A program made the translations under genes and the position numbers. Of a stretch of DNA of 44,886 nucleotides, positions 8,477 to 17,806 are shown piece by piece. Numbering within the stretch: position 1 is the stretch's first letter; every line of letters starts with the position of its first letter. This DNA is from an uncultured Chitinophagales bacterium (lineage in GTDB: Bacteria > Bacteroidota > Bacteroidia > Chitinophagales > UBA2359), in NCBI GenBank assembly GCA_937927195.1, contig CALBCY010000163.1, forward strand, positions 1 through 44,886. The letters are read 5' to 3'. The notes below the pieces were generated by a model that worked only from the letters and a program-made list of their open reading frames with translations, had not been told where the DNA came from and did no database searches.

Positions 8477-9259
8477 ATGAAGTTTGCCCATCAACTATCT
8501 CAATTAGCCAGATACATTGTAAAAGGAAAATCCAGATTTTACCTGCATTCTCCTTTCATCTATGAACTCAGCGAAGCAGTATTAAATGATAAAAGGAATT
8601 TTTATGCATTTGATGAAATTGCCTATTTGAGAGCAGCATTGAAAAGGGATACCGGTTTTATAGAAGTCAATGATTTTGGAGCAGGTAAGAATCCAGTCAG
8701 CAAAAAACAGATTAGTAAAATTGCTTCTCGCACCAGCATAGCTCCAAGGTACGGTAAATTGTTGTTCAGATTAATAGAGTATTTCAAACCAAACAATATG
8801 CTTGAGTTGGGTACTTCTTTAGGCATCAGTACCGCCTATCAAGCAATGGCGAATGGTTCCATTCCAATGAAAAGCATTGAAGGCTGCATAAATATCGCAG
8901 GATTGGCCCAACAAAATATTGATAGACTGGGAATAGAAAATGTCGAAATAATAAATGGACAATTCGACTATTGTCTCCCCAAAGTATTGGCTGAGTTTGA
9001 GCAATTAGATTATGTTTTTTTTGATGGCAATCACCAAAAAGAGCCTACATTGAAATATTTCGAAATTTGTTTGCAGAAAGCCCATGATAAAAGCATCTTT
9101 ATTTTTGACGATATCCATTGGTCAGCACAAATGACAGAAGCTTGGAACGAGATTAAAGCAAATCCGCGATGTACAGTAAGTATTGATCTACATCAGATTG
9201 GTATAATTTTCTTCCGCAAAGAGCAAAGGAAAGAAGATTTCACCCTTTGGTATTGGTAA
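8477..9259 (+). CDS. Class I SAM-dependent methyltransferase (O-methyltransferase-like)
   Basis: 260 aa. The SAM-binding motif I is MLELGTSLGIS (about residues 114-124), followed by an acidic/beta pattern (SIEGC...), then LDYVFFDGNHQKEPTLKYF, which resembles the metal-binding and motif IV region of catechol-O-methyltransferase-like enzymes. FIFDDIHWS also fits that class. The N-terminal ~100 residues include FYLHSPFIYEL, a conserved-looking lead-in often seen in this Bacteroidota family. The substrate is unknown. It has its own promoter-like box at 8439-8446 and probably a separate transcript from the downstream PLP enzyme, which has its own box. Confidence 0.78.
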   Translation: MKFAHQLSQLARYIVKGKSRFYLHSPFIYELSEAVLNDKRNFYAFDEIAYLRAALKRDTGFIEVNDFGAGKNPVSKKQISKIASRTSIAPRYGKLLFRLIEYFKPNNMLELGTSLGISTAYQAMANGSIPMKSIEGCINIAGLAQQNIDRLGIENVEIINGQFDYCLPKVLAEFEQLDYVFFDGNHQKEPTLKYFEICLQKAHDKSIFIFDDIHWSAQMTEAWNEIKANPRCTVSIDLHQIGIIFFRKEQRKEDFTLWYW

Positions 9260-9337
9260 CACATGTAAAAAAGTGGTATTCTTTCATAATTATTGGCAAT
9301 GTTTCCCTTTAAATTAGGTCGTCTTAAATAGCCTGTT

Positions 9338-9345
9338 TAGCTTTG
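9338..9345 (+). promoter_or_regulatory. Bacteroidota-type -7 promoter box
   Basis: TAGCTTTG fits TAnnTTTG, 36 bases upstream of the ATG at 9382. Because the box overlaps the TTG at 9343 that would give the longest frame, it argues that translation starts at 9382 instead. Confidence 0.5.
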
Positions 9346-9381
9346 TGCTTCGATATCGCACAACATTCAAAAAAATACTTA

Positions 9382-10326
9382 ATGCCTTATATGCCTAGTA
9401 AAATTGATTCCGGACTTCTGAAGAAGCTGGAAACCATTAAACATTTGGTTGGGAACACTCCACTTTTCCCGATTACCAGGCTGTTCACAAATTCAAATGT
9501 TCAAATCTATTGTAAAATGGAATGGCGACAATTTGGAGGCAGTGTAAAATCAAGGCCAGCCTTTAACATTATTAGACAAGCTATTATCAGAGGAGAGTTG
9601 GGCAAAGACAAAATCATTTTGGATGCTTCTTCTGGAAATACTGGAATCGCCTACGCTCACATTGCAGCAGCTTTAGGTTTGAGAATAAAATTGTGCATTC
9701 CGGAACAAGCCACCGAGGAGCGCAAAAGAATTTTGAAAATGTTCAATGTTGATCTTGTTTTTAGCGAGGGAAAAAGAACAGGAAAATCTCAAGAAATCGT
9801 TCGTGAAATTTACGAGAAAAATCCTGAAAAATATTTTTATGCAGATCAATATTCAAACAACGATAACTGGTATGCGCATTATTTGACCGCAGAAGAAATT
9901 TTACAACAAACCAATCAACAAGTAACTCACTTTTGCTCTTCTTTGGGAACAACTGGAACCTTGATGGGAACCGGCAGAAGATTGAAAGAATTTGATCCTA
10001 ACATACAAATTATTTCATTACAACCTGATAGCCCAGATCATCAATTGGAAGGCTGGAAACATTTGGCTACTCAAAGTATTCCTTCTATATACGATCCCAA
10101 TGTTGCAGACGGAACTGAGTTTGTGAGCACAGAAAATGCTTATCAAATGATTGCTGATATGGCCAAACATGAAGGATTACTCATCAGTCCCTCTTCCGCA
10201 GCAAACCTTTGTGGTGCTATTAAAATTGCAGAAAAGCTTGATTCAGGTGTTGTGGTTACCGTATTCACTGACAATGCAGCAAAGTACAGCTCAGTGATTG
10301 ACACAATAGATAAAAAATATCGATAG
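9382..10326 (+). CDS. PLP-dependent cysteine synthase family protein
   Basis: 314 aa from the ATG at 9382; the frame extends back to a TTG at 9343, but that codon lies in a promoter-like box. It is a fold-type II PLP enzyme. The start HLVGNTPLFPITRL is the family signature. The PLP lysine is K56 in FGGSVKSRPA, the phosphate-binding loop is SSGNTG (83-88), and CSSLGTTGTLMGTGRRLKE is the glycine-rich stretch found in CysK/CysM and cystathionine beta-synthase. It likely makes cysteine or a related thio-amino acid from an activated serine; the specific donor cannot be told from sequence. It converges with the FAD oxidoreductase, 43 bases away. Confidence 0.82.
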   Translation: MPYMPSKIDSGLLKKLETIKHLVGNTPLFPITRLFTNSNVQIYCKMEWRQFGGSVKSRPAFNIIRQAIIRGELGKDKIILDASSGNTGIAYAHIAAALGLRIKLCIPEQATEERKRILKMFNVDLVFSEGKRTGKSQEIVREIYEKNPEKYFYADQYSNNDNWYAHYLTAEEILQQTNQQVTHFCSSLGTTGTLMGTGRRLKEFDPNIQIISLQPDSPDHQLEGWKHLATQSIPSIYDPNVADGTEFVSTENAYQMIADMAKHEGLLISPSSAANLCGAIKIAEKLDSGVVVTVFTDNAAKYSSVIDTIDKKYR

Positions 10327-10369
10327 GTGCTTTGACCGGTGATCAATGATCGATTGTAAATTACATCAA

Positions 10370-11638
10370 TTATTGATTGACTGCAAGGGCCAAATGCCAA
10401 GAAATAGCATCTGCTGTGATTCTTGCGGAACGCATAGATCCATTTATTGAGGCATCATGGACATGATCTCCACAAATGAAAATTCCCTTTTTATAAGCAC
10501 TGATTTCTTTTTCTTTTGGATATGAAATACTTGATTTTGCAGGAAGCGCATTTTTAATACTGTAAGTTTTCAAGTGAATCCACTCGCTCACAACATTTTT
10601 GCCAAACATTTCATCCAACTCATCCCTAACAGCAATGTACAATTCTGTATCTGTTAATGTGCAAGGCTTAATAACCGAGACACAAATCAAAGCTTTGCCT
10701 GCCGGTGCATATTCAGGGTGAAGATTCGTAGGAATATGAATGTTGTTGATCCAACCTGCCCCTGAACCATTCAACATAATTAGTGGTTCTTCATAGGGCG
10801 ATGAATCGGCAGAAAAATACAAACAACGAACGCCATTCATATTGGTATCCATTTCATACTCTGGAATCAATTTATTGATCGCTGGCCCCTCTGTTGCTAT
10901 CAAAATAGCAGCAGTTCTAATTTCATCACCACCTTCCAAAATGACACTCCCGTCTTCAATCTGTTTTACTTCTGTGTTGAGTGAAATAACCCCATCTTTC
11001 AATTTTGAAGCCAATTGTTTTGGGATGGCTTCAATTCCGTCTTTTGGCAAAGCACCATAACCTTTTCCAAACATTTTAAAAACAAACTCGAACATTCTGC
11101 TGGAAGTCAACAAATCTGGCTCGAGAAATATTCCACCCAAAAATGGTCTAAAAAAAGAATCGATCATTGACTTGGAGAAATTCCATTCTCGCAAGTAATC
11201 TATAGTAGCTTTTTCTTTTTGCTTAAATATATCTTCAACACTCAACCTTCTAGTCCTGTTTCTAAGGCCTACAATTTTTAGTTTATCACCAAAATTGGAA
11301 AATGGATTGCTAAATTTACGAAGGGATTCAATAGGTTTTCTGAAAGGATCTGCAAATTGATAGAACTCATTTTTGTAATAGACCTTAGAGCCCGGATAAA
11401 AGTTTCTAAGCTCTAATTGATTATAATCTAAGAACTTTTGGGTTTCAGGATAAGAAGTCAACAATACTTGAAAACCACGATCTAGCAAGTATCCTTGTAC
11501 TTTATCAGTTTTCATTCGTCCCCCTACTCTATCAGTCGCTTCCAAAAGTTTAACTTTCATACCTTCCTGCTGCAGGCACAAAGCTGCCGTTAGACCCGAT
11601 ACACCACCACCAATAATTACAACATCAAATTTGTCCAT
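10370..11638 (-). CDS. FAD-dependent oxidoreductase, flavin amine oxidase family
   Basis: 422 aa. The N-terminal dinucleotide-binding fold is [18 protein letters not shown] (about residues 6-23), with the acidic E at the end of the second strand ([12 protein letters not shown]). The C-terminal FAD-contact segment is [19 protein letters not shown]. These are the two hallmarks of the amine-oxidase/phytoene-desaturase/protoporphyrinogen-oxidase group. No membrane anchor is seen. Substrate not predictable: carotenoid-type, amine or porphyrin oxidation are all possible for the family. It is transcribed alone, with 264 bases between it and the porQ stop upstream. Confidence 0.8.
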   Translation of the reverse strand: MDKFDVVIIGGGVSGLTAALCLQQEGMKVKLLEATDRVGGRMKTDKVQGYLLDRGFQVLLTSYPETQKFLDYNQLELRNFYPGSKVYYKNEFYQFADPFRKPIESLRKFSNPFSNFGDKLKIVGLRNRTRRLSVEDIFKQKEKATIDYLREWNFSKSMIDSFFRPFLGGIFLEPDLLTSSRMFEFVFKMFGKGYGALPKDGIEAIPKQLASKLKDGVISLNTEVKQIEDGSVILEGGDEIRTAAILIATEGPAINKLIPEYEMDTNMNGVRCLYFSADSSPYEEPLIMLNGSGAGWINNIHIPTNLHPEYAPAGKALICVSVIKPCTLTDTELYIAVRDELDEMFGKNVVSEWIHLKTYSIKNALPAKSSISYPKEKEISAYKKGIFICGDHVHDASINGSMRSARITADAISWHLALAVNQ

Positions 11639-11902
11639 AGGATTTTAAAATACCAAAGCCAGAAAATGTTTTCAAAATTAAGAGCTGTTGAAAGCTCCTT
11701 CGTCACCAAAATTTCACATAGAAAGCTAAAAAAATGAATTATAAATTCTGCTCATTTGCAATAGATTAGGCCTGAACAAGACCGAATTTATAAAATATTT
11801 TGCTATTCAATACGACCAGACATACTTTCATTGGTCCAGATTGAATCATTATAATAATAAAAAGGGAATTTAATGAAAAACAGTTCCTGAATTTAGAAGA
11901 TT

Positions 11903-13009
11903 TCACCCTGTTTTATCCTTTTTCTTTTCTTTCTTTTCCTTTTTCTTAGGCTTTTCTTTCTTTGAACCAAACTTTGGCAATTTCATTCCATCCAAATTCA
12001 TGCTTACTGTGAAATGATTGGTGCCAGATGCAAAATGATAATTGCCTCTTCCGTAATCTATAACAAATCGCTTGATTCTAATTCCTGCACCAAAAGAGAT
12101 TCCAGCCATTCCTGCGGCATCTTGTAATTTTAATTCTTGTCTCCTTTGATGATCGTAACCAAATCTAACCCTAACGTTTTCACCAAAGTAAAATTCTCCT
12201 CCAAAAACCAAATGGCGGAATAGTTTATCAGCAAAATAGTTTTTCTCAATTGTGTCCTGGCCAATAAAGGAATTGTTTTCCGCTTGAGCAGGATCATCAT
12301 ATCGAATGTCCCATTTCAATAAATCATGGGCATGAATTGATAGTCTAAACGGAACGTATTTCAGTCTTTTGCTAATTCCAACTTGGATGTCAAATGGTAA
12401 AATTAAATTTTCTTCAGAATTGTAAGTTGATAATTGAGTTCCAATATTTTCAAAAACCAAAGAAAGACCCAATTGACTTTCTGGGTTGTAATAATTTGCA
12501 CCAACATCGGCAGCCAGGCCAAAAGAAGAATAAGACTCAAGGCTGGATTGTATGGCTTTCAAATTTATCCCATAAGACAATAAATTTTGTTGTCTTGAAA
12601 TCCCAACATTAAACAAGTATTCTCTGGCCAAAAAAGAGCCTTGATCCTGACCGACATCATTTGTGCCCGCAAACCTTCCATAATCCATGTAATGCAAATC
12701 GACTCCAATGGTAAAAAGACTGTCAAAATTATGAACATAAGCAATATTGCTCAAATTGGATCCTCCAAAATACCAAGCAGTACTGATGCTCAAGTTTCCA
12801 TGACTAAGAGGTGTATAGAGCGCTGGATTTTGAATTCCATTATTTGGGTCCTCATCTGGCACTGTTTGGTTGTATCCACCTAGGGCTGTAATTCTTGCGG
12901 AAGGAGATAAGTTCATAAATTCATAGACATTATCTCCTCCAATTTGTCCATTTAAACAAGAAGAAATCAATAAAATAATGAAGATGAAAGCTTTGTGAAA
13001 ATTACCCAT
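11903..13009 (-). CDS. porQ: Type IX secretion system protein PorQ
   Basis: 368 aa from the ATG at 13009; the open frame extends 29 codons further, but those residues would lie before a good signal peptide (MGNFHKAFIFIILLISSCLN). The mature part starts with YEFMNLSPSARITALGGYN and the PALYTPLSHGNLSIS stretch, closely following the known PorQ pattern. Alternating strands typical of an outer-membrane barrel run to the end, and the C-terminus is a lysine-rich tail (KKEKPKKKEKKEKKKDK). PorQ is an outer-membrane T9SS-associated factor linked to processing and attachment of cargo. The two T9SS-sorted proteins in this window would be clients of the system. No other T9SS component is adjacent. Confidence 0.8.
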   Translation of the reverse strand: MGNFHKAFIFIILLISSCLNGQIGGDNVYEFMNLSPSARITALGGYNQTVPDEDPNNGIQNPALYTPLSHGNLSISTAWYFGGSNLSNIAYVHNFDSLFTIGVDLHYMDYGRFAGTNDVGQDQGSFLAREYLFNVGISRQQNLLSYGINLKAIQSSLESYSSFGLAADVGANYYNPESQLGLSLVFENIGTQLSTYNSEENLILPFDIQVGISKRLKYVPFRLSIHAHDLLKWDIRYDDPAQAENNSFIGQDTIEKNYFADKLFRHLVFGGEFYFGENVRVRFGYDHQRRQELKLQDAAGMAGISFGAGIRIKRFVIDYGRGNYHFASGTNHFTVSMNLDGMKLPKFGSKKEKPKKKEKKEKKKDKTG

Positions 13010-13473
13010 TAATAAGAAAACGAAATTGAAAATATTTATTTTAATTAGCATGTAGAAATCGAAAAAAATATAGTAATATAGTAGTGATAAGCACATTGAT
13101 TATCATTTCCACACCACACTTTCCCTACAATCTGCAACAGTAGTAACGTTTTGGAATTTCATTGTAATGTATTTAAAATTAACACAATGAAATTCAGTGA
13201 AATATCGTGAGTTTTGTCAGACGCAGAACAGACTGTAAAAGTCTTGCTAAAAATCTTAAGATATTCGTTACAAAACATCAACTCCTTGTCAAATATATAG
13301 TTTTATGCTGTAATTTTATTTTCTGAGCAAAAGGCTTTGAAATTAAAATGCTGAAATTGATTAGAGAACCTTAAAGTCTAGAATTTTGTAGACACAAAGG
13401 GATTAATGATTTTATTCATTCTCAATCATATTCACATCGGTATAATTTAACCTAACCATTAGATTTATTAGTT
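13010..13473. other. Intergenic region with a 12-bp inverted repeat
   Basis: 464 bases between divergent genes. It holds a perfect inverted repeat GAATTTCATTGT (13154-13165) / ACAATGAAATTC (13184-13195) separated by 18 bases. That could be an operator or an RNA stem. There is no T-run and no ORF of note. Confidence 0.5.
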
Positions 13474-13977
13474 GTGAGTCCCAAGATATTTGAATTGTTG
13501 GAGAAAAACCTGAGAAGGCAAAAATTGCTCAAAATTTTTGTTGGAAGTTTTTTGGTGGTCCTCTCCATTATGGTTGTTGTTGTTAGTTGGATTAACCTTT
13601 CCTTAAGCATCGCTATTGCCAATACTGTTCTATTTGCGATGATAGCCTTTATAGGAATTCTTCTTTTGAAAAATGCCTATCAAACTTTCATTGACGAATG
13701 TCATTTCTGGAATTTCTTTCTTCGGAATGAAGGGAATAAAATAGTTTGGGTTTATTATCACAAGCTTGAAAAAAGTCCTTTCGGAATCAGCTTTTCAAGT
13801 AAGACGACTTTGTTCATTCATTTAGAGGATAGAAGCAAGGCAAATATTACCATGAGAGAACCCGAAATTCTGGAAATATTAAGTTTGTTCCGTGAAGAAA
13901 TGCCTCAAGCTACTTTCGGATATTCAAAGCAAAAAGAACAACTTTACAATATAGGTCCAGACTTACTTCGCAAGTAA
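13474..13977 (+). CDS. Small membrane protein of unknown family
   Basis: 167 aa from a GTG codon at 13474; no better ATG lies upstream. A basic N-terminus (KNLRRQKLLK) leads into two adjacent hydrophobic helices (about residues 22-43 and 46-68). A soluble C-terminal domain of about 95 residues begins FIDECHFWNFFLRNEGNKIVW, rich in beta pattern. That is the shape of small bitopic proteins with a PH-like or YcxB-like cytoplasmic domain, but I do not recognise the family. It is monocistronic, with a 354-base gap downstream. Confidence 0.65.
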   Translation: MSPKIFELLEKNLRRQKLLKIFVGSFLVVLSIMVVVVSWINLSLSIAIANTVLFAMIAFIGILLLKNAYQTFIDECHFWNFFLRNEGNKIVWVYYHKLEKSPFGISFSSKTTLFIHLEDRSKANITMREPEILEILSLFREEMPQATFGYSKQKEQLYNIGPDLLRK

Positions 13978-14331
13978 TTTTTCCTTAGACCATTAGGATG
14001 AAAGGATGGCCATTTTTGCCGTCTCTAGATTTTAGTTTTACAACTGTGTCAAATTTGATCCTTTAAATTTGATCCTTTAGGGGGCATTCAATCTTGGTGT
14101 CAGCCTCAACCTCTTTGTTATGAAGTTATTGAAAGTACTTCTGAAGGCTCAATTGCAATTCATTTCCGACACAAAAATTTAAACAAATCAATCGGAAACT
14201 TCCTTCCAAAGATTTTTTGTGCATTTATTTTATAATAAGACAACTTTTTTTAAATAAATGCCGTCTTATATAGTACAGTAATGTTTAAGTAGTCCATTCC
14301 TACTTTTTTTTAACCTAATAAAATTTATACA
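13978..14331. other. Intergenic region with tandem duplication and pseudoknot-like arms
   Basis: 354 bases. AAATTTGATCCTTT occurs twice in tandem (14051-14078). Nearer the downstream gene two inverted repeats interleave: GCATTTATTT (14221-14230) with AAATAAATGC (14252-14261), and ATAAGAC (14235-14241) with GTCTTAT (14263-14269). The order A-B-A'-B' permits an H-type pseudoknot about 60 bases before the DUF3089 start codon. No gene is seen. Confidence 0.5.
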
Positions 14332-15381
14332 ATGAAAAACAGCCAATTATTATTGGCCTTACTTTGTTTTGGTTTCATCAACCTCAATGGCCAGCAATCA
14401 CAACAACTAGTATTACCCAACAACTCGCCCGATTACAGCAACCTTTATTTATGGGCAGCTCATCCAGAAAAATCTGACAGTGCAGACCTTGTTCCAAGAG
14501 GTTCTGAATTGGTCAACGGACAAGACCTTGCAAAGGTGGATGTATTTTTTATTCACCCAACGACATTGACTAAGAAAAAAGACAAAAGATGGAATGCCGA
14601 TTTAAACGATGAGAAGTTAAATTTAAGAACTGATAAGTCTACGATAAAATATCAGGCCAGTATCTTTAATGGAAGTTGCAAGGTTTATGCTCCAAGGTAC
14701 AGGCAAGCTCACTACCGATCTTACGATGAGTTTTTAAAAAACCCCGAAAACCCAAACGTCCTTTCAGCATTTGAACAGGCTTATCAGGATGTAAAAAGTT
14801 CGTTTGAATATTACCTTGAAAATTTCAATCAAGGACGTCCAATTATCATTGCTTCACACAGCCAAGGTTCTACTCACAGCCAAAGATTGCTAAAAGAATT
14901 CTTTGACGGCAAAGAGCTTTCAGAAAAACTAGTTGCTGCTTATGTTGTTGGAATGCCTGTCAAAGCCAGTCAATATGAAGAATTGCTGCCTTGCGAGAAT
15001 GCAGATGAAACATCTTGTTATAATTGTTGGGCAACCTATGGTTGGGGAGCCAAAACCAAAGACTATCACGAAGGGACCGTTACAACCAATCCGATCAATT
15101 GGAAAAGGACTGATGAATATGCTAGTCGTGAAGAAAGTAAGGGAATGGTGATTCGCCCATTTGCAAAAATCAAAAAGAAACTAATGGATGCCCAAGTAAA
15201 AAATGGAATCATTTGGGTTCACAAACCAGACATCCCAGGAAAAATTTTCTTGATAGGAAAGAACTTTCACATTGGAGATTTCAATCTGTTTTACATGGAT
15301 GTGAGGTACAATGTTAAGAATAGAATTGACCATTATCTCAAAAAACAAGAGTCTAAAGTTTTAAGCAAAGCTGAAGAATAG
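14332..15381 (+). CDS. Secreted DUF3089 family protein (alpha/beta-hydrolase-like)
   Basis: 349 aa. Signal peptide at about 1-20 (ending NLNGQ). Family-type features are VDVFFIHPTTL, the CKVYAPRYRQAHYRS segment, the nucleophile-elbow-like IIIASHSQGSTHSQRL (Ser in HSQGS) and FHIGDFNLFYMDVRYN near the C-terminus, which would supply the histidine. DUF3089 proteins are predicted hydrolases with no agreed substrate. It is probably periplasmic or surface-exposed. It ends 54 bases before a strong terminator and appears to be a single-gene unit. Confidence 0.8.
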   Translation: MKNSQLLLALLCFGFINLNGQQSQQLVLPNNSPDYSNLYLWAAHPEKSDSADLVPRGSELVNGQDLAKVDVFFIHPTTLTKKKDKRWNADLNDEKLNLRTDKSTIKYQASIFNGSCKVYAPRYRQAHYRSYDEFLKNPENPNVLSAFEQAYQDVKSSFEYYLENFNQGRPIIIASHSQGSTHSQRLLKEFFDGKELSEKLVAAYVVGMPVKASQYEELLPCENADETSCYNCWATYGWGAKTKDYHEGTVTTNPINWKRTDEYASREESKGMVIRPFAKIKKKLMDAQVKNGIIWVHKPDIPGKIFLIGKNFHIGDFNLFYMDVRYNVKNRIDHYLKKQESKVLSKAEE

Positions 15382-15435
15382 GCTTGCAAAACTTTCACAA
15401 AAACTCTTTTACAAAAAACTCTTTTACAAAAACTG

Positions 15436-15503
15436 GCCCGCAGCTACATCCCATCCAATGAAATTTAGTCATTGCATAGGCTGTAGCTGCGGGCTTTTTT
15501 TTT
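15436..15503 (+). terminator. Rho-independent terminator after DUF3089 gene
   Basis: GCCCGCAGCTACA pairs perfectly with TGTAGCTGCGGGC, a GC-rich 13-bp stem with an unusually long ~33-base apical part, followed by nine Ts (15495-15503). It ends 15 bases before the stop of the convergent beta-barrel gene. Just before it AAAAACTCTTTTAC is repeated twice. Confidence 0.85.
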
Positions 15504-15518
15504 AAATGTGATATATTT

Positions 15519-16184
15519 TTAAAATGTAATGAACCTAAGTCGGTTTCTGTAGCAGGTCGATCGTCGGAAAACACCAACAGCCCAATCTATTTCAAGCATT
15601 ACAAGAAGGGAGAAATTGGTCGAAGATTTGGATTCAGCATAAGTTGTTCCAAAATAAGTTGGTTCATAGATTTCGGGAATGGTATTGCTTATAACATAAC
15701 GAGCCCGACAGCCGAGGTTGATCGCAAATCGATCACTTCCAGCAAGCGTTCTACCAAATCCTCCAAGAACGCCATAGGTTGGCGATTCGACAGTAATTTC
15801 GTTGGCAGTCGAATACATGGGACCAATTTCAATATAGCGCCCTTCAAATAACTTTCGATAAAGGATGGCAAAATCAATGGTTCTATAATCTAGCTGTTTG
15901 ACAGGAACGCCACTTTCTAGTTCTCTTTTATTTTGAAAACCCTGCGTAAAGCCAGTACTACTAACATCAATATTCAAGGAATGGATGTCCCCAAAATTGA
16001 AGCCCAGTTTACCTGAAAAGGTATTGCCCATGGCAAATTTGTGGATCAGAGAATCGTCGTTGAATACATTTGCATTAATTAAAAAATCGGGACCAGCCCC
16101 ACCTTTCAAAGAAACGTCTATCCAAAACTGGCTGAAAGCGACAGTAGAACAGAAAAGTAATAATAAGGGTAGAATTTTTTTCAT
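15519..16184 (-). CDS. Outer-membrane beta-barrel-like protein
   Basis: 221 aa. Signal peptide at about 1-19 (ending VAFSQ). The rest alternates hydrophobic and polar residues with many Gly/Tyr/Phe (GGAGPDFLINANV, GRYIEIGPMYSTANE, VLGGFGRTLAGSDRFAINL), the pattern of a small beta-barrel of about eight strands. No specific family recognised. The last ~15 residues (FRRSTCYRNRLRFITF) are basic rather than ending in the usual aromatic strand signature, so the C-terminus may have drifted. It converges with the DUF3089 gene. Confidence 0.65.
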   Translation of the reverse strand: MKKILPLLLLFCSTVAFSQFWIDVSLKGGAGPDFLINANVFNDDSLIHKFAMGNTFSGKLGFNFGDIHSLNIDVSSTGFTQGFQNKRELESGVPVKQLDYRTIDFAILYRKLFEGRYIEIGPMYSTANEITVESPTYGVLGGFGRTLAGSDRFAINLGCRARYVISNTIPEIYEPTYFGTTYAESKSSTNFSLLVMLEIDWAVGVFRRSTCYRNRLRFITF

Positions 16185-16456
16185 TGGATGTTGTCTTATA
16201 GATTAAAGACCCACTATGGTGAACAAATGCTGTTTGATATGTTGTAATGAGTCTAAAAGGGTTTGAAAACATTAAAATAAACAATCCAAAAGAAAGGATT
16301 GCTTATTCTCAAATGAGTTGTTTCAAGTATGAATTTAATAAATTGATTCTCTTTTTTACAATAAAAAAATATAATAGTTGCAGATTTCCAAAAACTATGA
16401 CCAAAAATGGAAAAATCTTACCTATTTCAAAAAATTACAAATATCTTAAGATTTGA

Positions 16457-16987
16457 ATGAATTTGAATCTAAAAAATGTTGCCAAAGTGAAAAAGTACTT
16501 CCAATATTATGTGCTCATTGTTTTAAGCATTTTGCTGTTTTCTTCTTGTAATAATCCTAAGCAGGAACAGGAAAAACAGCCAGATCAGCAAAGCAGCAAC
16601 TCTGCTACAAAGCAAATTGAGCGGGTTACTTTAAAAGCAGTTGGAAATACGATGGCTGAAATGAAGTATGACTTGGATGAAATTTCAGTAAAAAGAAATT
16701 CCAAAGTTATTTTAACACTAATCAATGACAGTGTTGATGAAACGATGAAGCACAATGTGCTGATTGTAAAAAAAGGGGCGGGAAACAAAGTTGGGATGGC
16801 AGCAATTTCATTGAAGGATAAAAATTATATTCCAGATATGCCTGAAGTTATTGCTGCGTCTGATTTAGCAAAACCTGGTGAAACTGTTCGCCTCGAATTT
16901 GATGCACCAGCTCCCGGAAATTATGAATTTCTTTGTACCTTTCCAGGACATCATAGCAAAATGAAAGGGATATTGAAAGTCTTATAA
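16457..16987 (+). CDS. Azurin-like cupredoxin lipoprotein
   Basis: 176 aa. The lipoprotein signal has its lipobox at LFSSC with C31 as the acylated cysteine, followed by a Gln/Lys/Ser-rich linker. The cupredoxin domain (about 55-176) shows H99 (MKHNVLI) and, in FLCTFPGHHSKMKG, C160, H165 and M169. The Cys-x4-His-x3-Met spacing is exactly that of azurin-type blue copper sites. It should be a membrane-tethered electron carrier in the periplasm. The gene before it is divergent and the DUF2147 gene follows 124 bases later on the same strand. Confidence 0.85.
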   Translation: MNLNLKNVAKVKKYFQYYVLIVLSILLFSSCNNPKQEQEKQPDQQSSNSATKQIERVTLKAVGNTMAEMKYDLDEISVKRNSKVILTLINDSVDETMKHNVLIVKKGAGNKVGMAAISLKDKNYIPDMPEVIAASDLAKPGETVRLEFDAPAPGNYEFLCTFPGHHSKMKGILKVL

Positions 16988-17111
16988 ATGAACCATTAGG
17001 TACTCGATAACATTAATTGATTATCAAAAAAAACAATTGAAACATTAAACCTTTTAATAATAATTAATCTAACAATGGTTAATTCAATTTAACCCAAATA
17101 AACAATTTAAA

Positions 17112-17552
17112 ATGAAAAAACTTATTTTCTCTTTAAGCTTCTTATTAACAGCTTTATTATTCAGTTCAAATTTACAAGCACAAACGCAAACAGTTTTGGG
17201 AAAATGGAAGACCATTGATGATGAAACTGGGAAGGAAAAGTCTCTTGTTGAAATATTCGAAAAAGACGGTAAAGTATTCGGAAGAATTTTAGAATTGTTG
17301 GATCCACCCGAACCAAATCCTGCTTGCGACCAATGCACGGATGACCGTAAAGACACTCCGATTATTGGTATGGAGATAATTAGAGACATGACAGAAAAAG
17401 GAGATGGAATAACCATGACGAATGGAACGATCTGTGATCCTGAAAACGGAAAAATCTACAAAAGCTCTATATGGAGAGAAGGAGATGTATTGAAGGTAAG
17501 AGGCTATATAGGATTTTTGTTTAGAACTCAAACTTGGATGCCTGCGGGATAG
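17112..17552 (+). CDS. Secreted DUF2147 family protein
   Basis: 146 aa. Signal peptide at about 1-23 (ending NLQAQ). The body shows the DUF2147 pattern: LGKWKTIDDETGKEKSLVEI, KVFGRILEL, IIGMEII, DPENGKIYKS and the terminal GYIGFLFRTQTW. These are small periplasmic beta-rich proteins of unknown function. Length is normal for the family. Immediately after the stop comes an array of GC-rich short repeats (17561-17660). Confidence 0.85.
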   Translation: MKKLIFSLSFLLTALLFSSNLQAQTQTVLGKWKTIDDETGKEKSLVEIFEKDGKVFGRILELLDPPEPNPACDQCTDDRKDTPIIGMEIIRDMTEKGDGITMTNGTICDPENGKIYKSSIWREGDVLKVRGYIGFLFRTQTWMPAG

Positions 17553-17560
17553 AGGCTTGG

Positions 17561-17660
17561 GTTCGATTGGGTACGATTGGGTACGCTTCGCTATTGGTAC
17601 GCTTGGCTGCGCCATTGCTTTTAGTACGCTTGGCTGCGCCATTGCTTTTGGTACGTCTGC
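17561..17660. repeat. GC-rich degenerate tandem repeat array
   Basis: Two full 27-base units starting GTACGCTTGGCTGCGCCATT (17597-17623 and 17624-17650) differ only in the last base. They are flanked by partial copies beginning GTACGATTGG, GTACGCTTCG and GTACGTCTGC. Each full unit contains TGGC-TGCGCCA-like small palindromes (TGGCgcaGCCA on the minus strand). The composition is clearly GC-richer than the surroundings. Confidence 0.75.
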
Positions 17661-17742
17661 ATTTGCCTTTTGGCAAATTGGACTGTTAGACTTATATTTT
17701 TCCTTATGCGGTCGAAAGAACTTTAGACTGACTTTAATAAAT

Positions 17743-17791
17743 AAAAAACGAATCCTCCTCTTAAGAAAATTAAGAGGAGGATTCGTTTTTT
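17743..17791. terminator. Bidirectional terminator between DUF2147 gene and retron RT
   Basis: A perfect 22-bp inverted repeat (17743-17764 with 17770-17791; core CGAATCCTCCTCTTAA) has a 5-base GAAAA loop, an A-tract on one flank and a T-tract on the other. It therefore works on either strand. On the minus strand it lies 15 bases after the RT stop codon and would end the retron transcript; on the plus strand it would stop read-through from the DUF2147 side. Confidence 0.88.
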
Positions 17792-17806
17792 TTATACTTC
17801 CTACAA

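Noticed and set aside
9343-9381. TTG start of the PLP enzyme
   Set aside because: It lies inside a TAGCTTTG promoter-like box; the ATG at 9382 fits the family N-terminus better.
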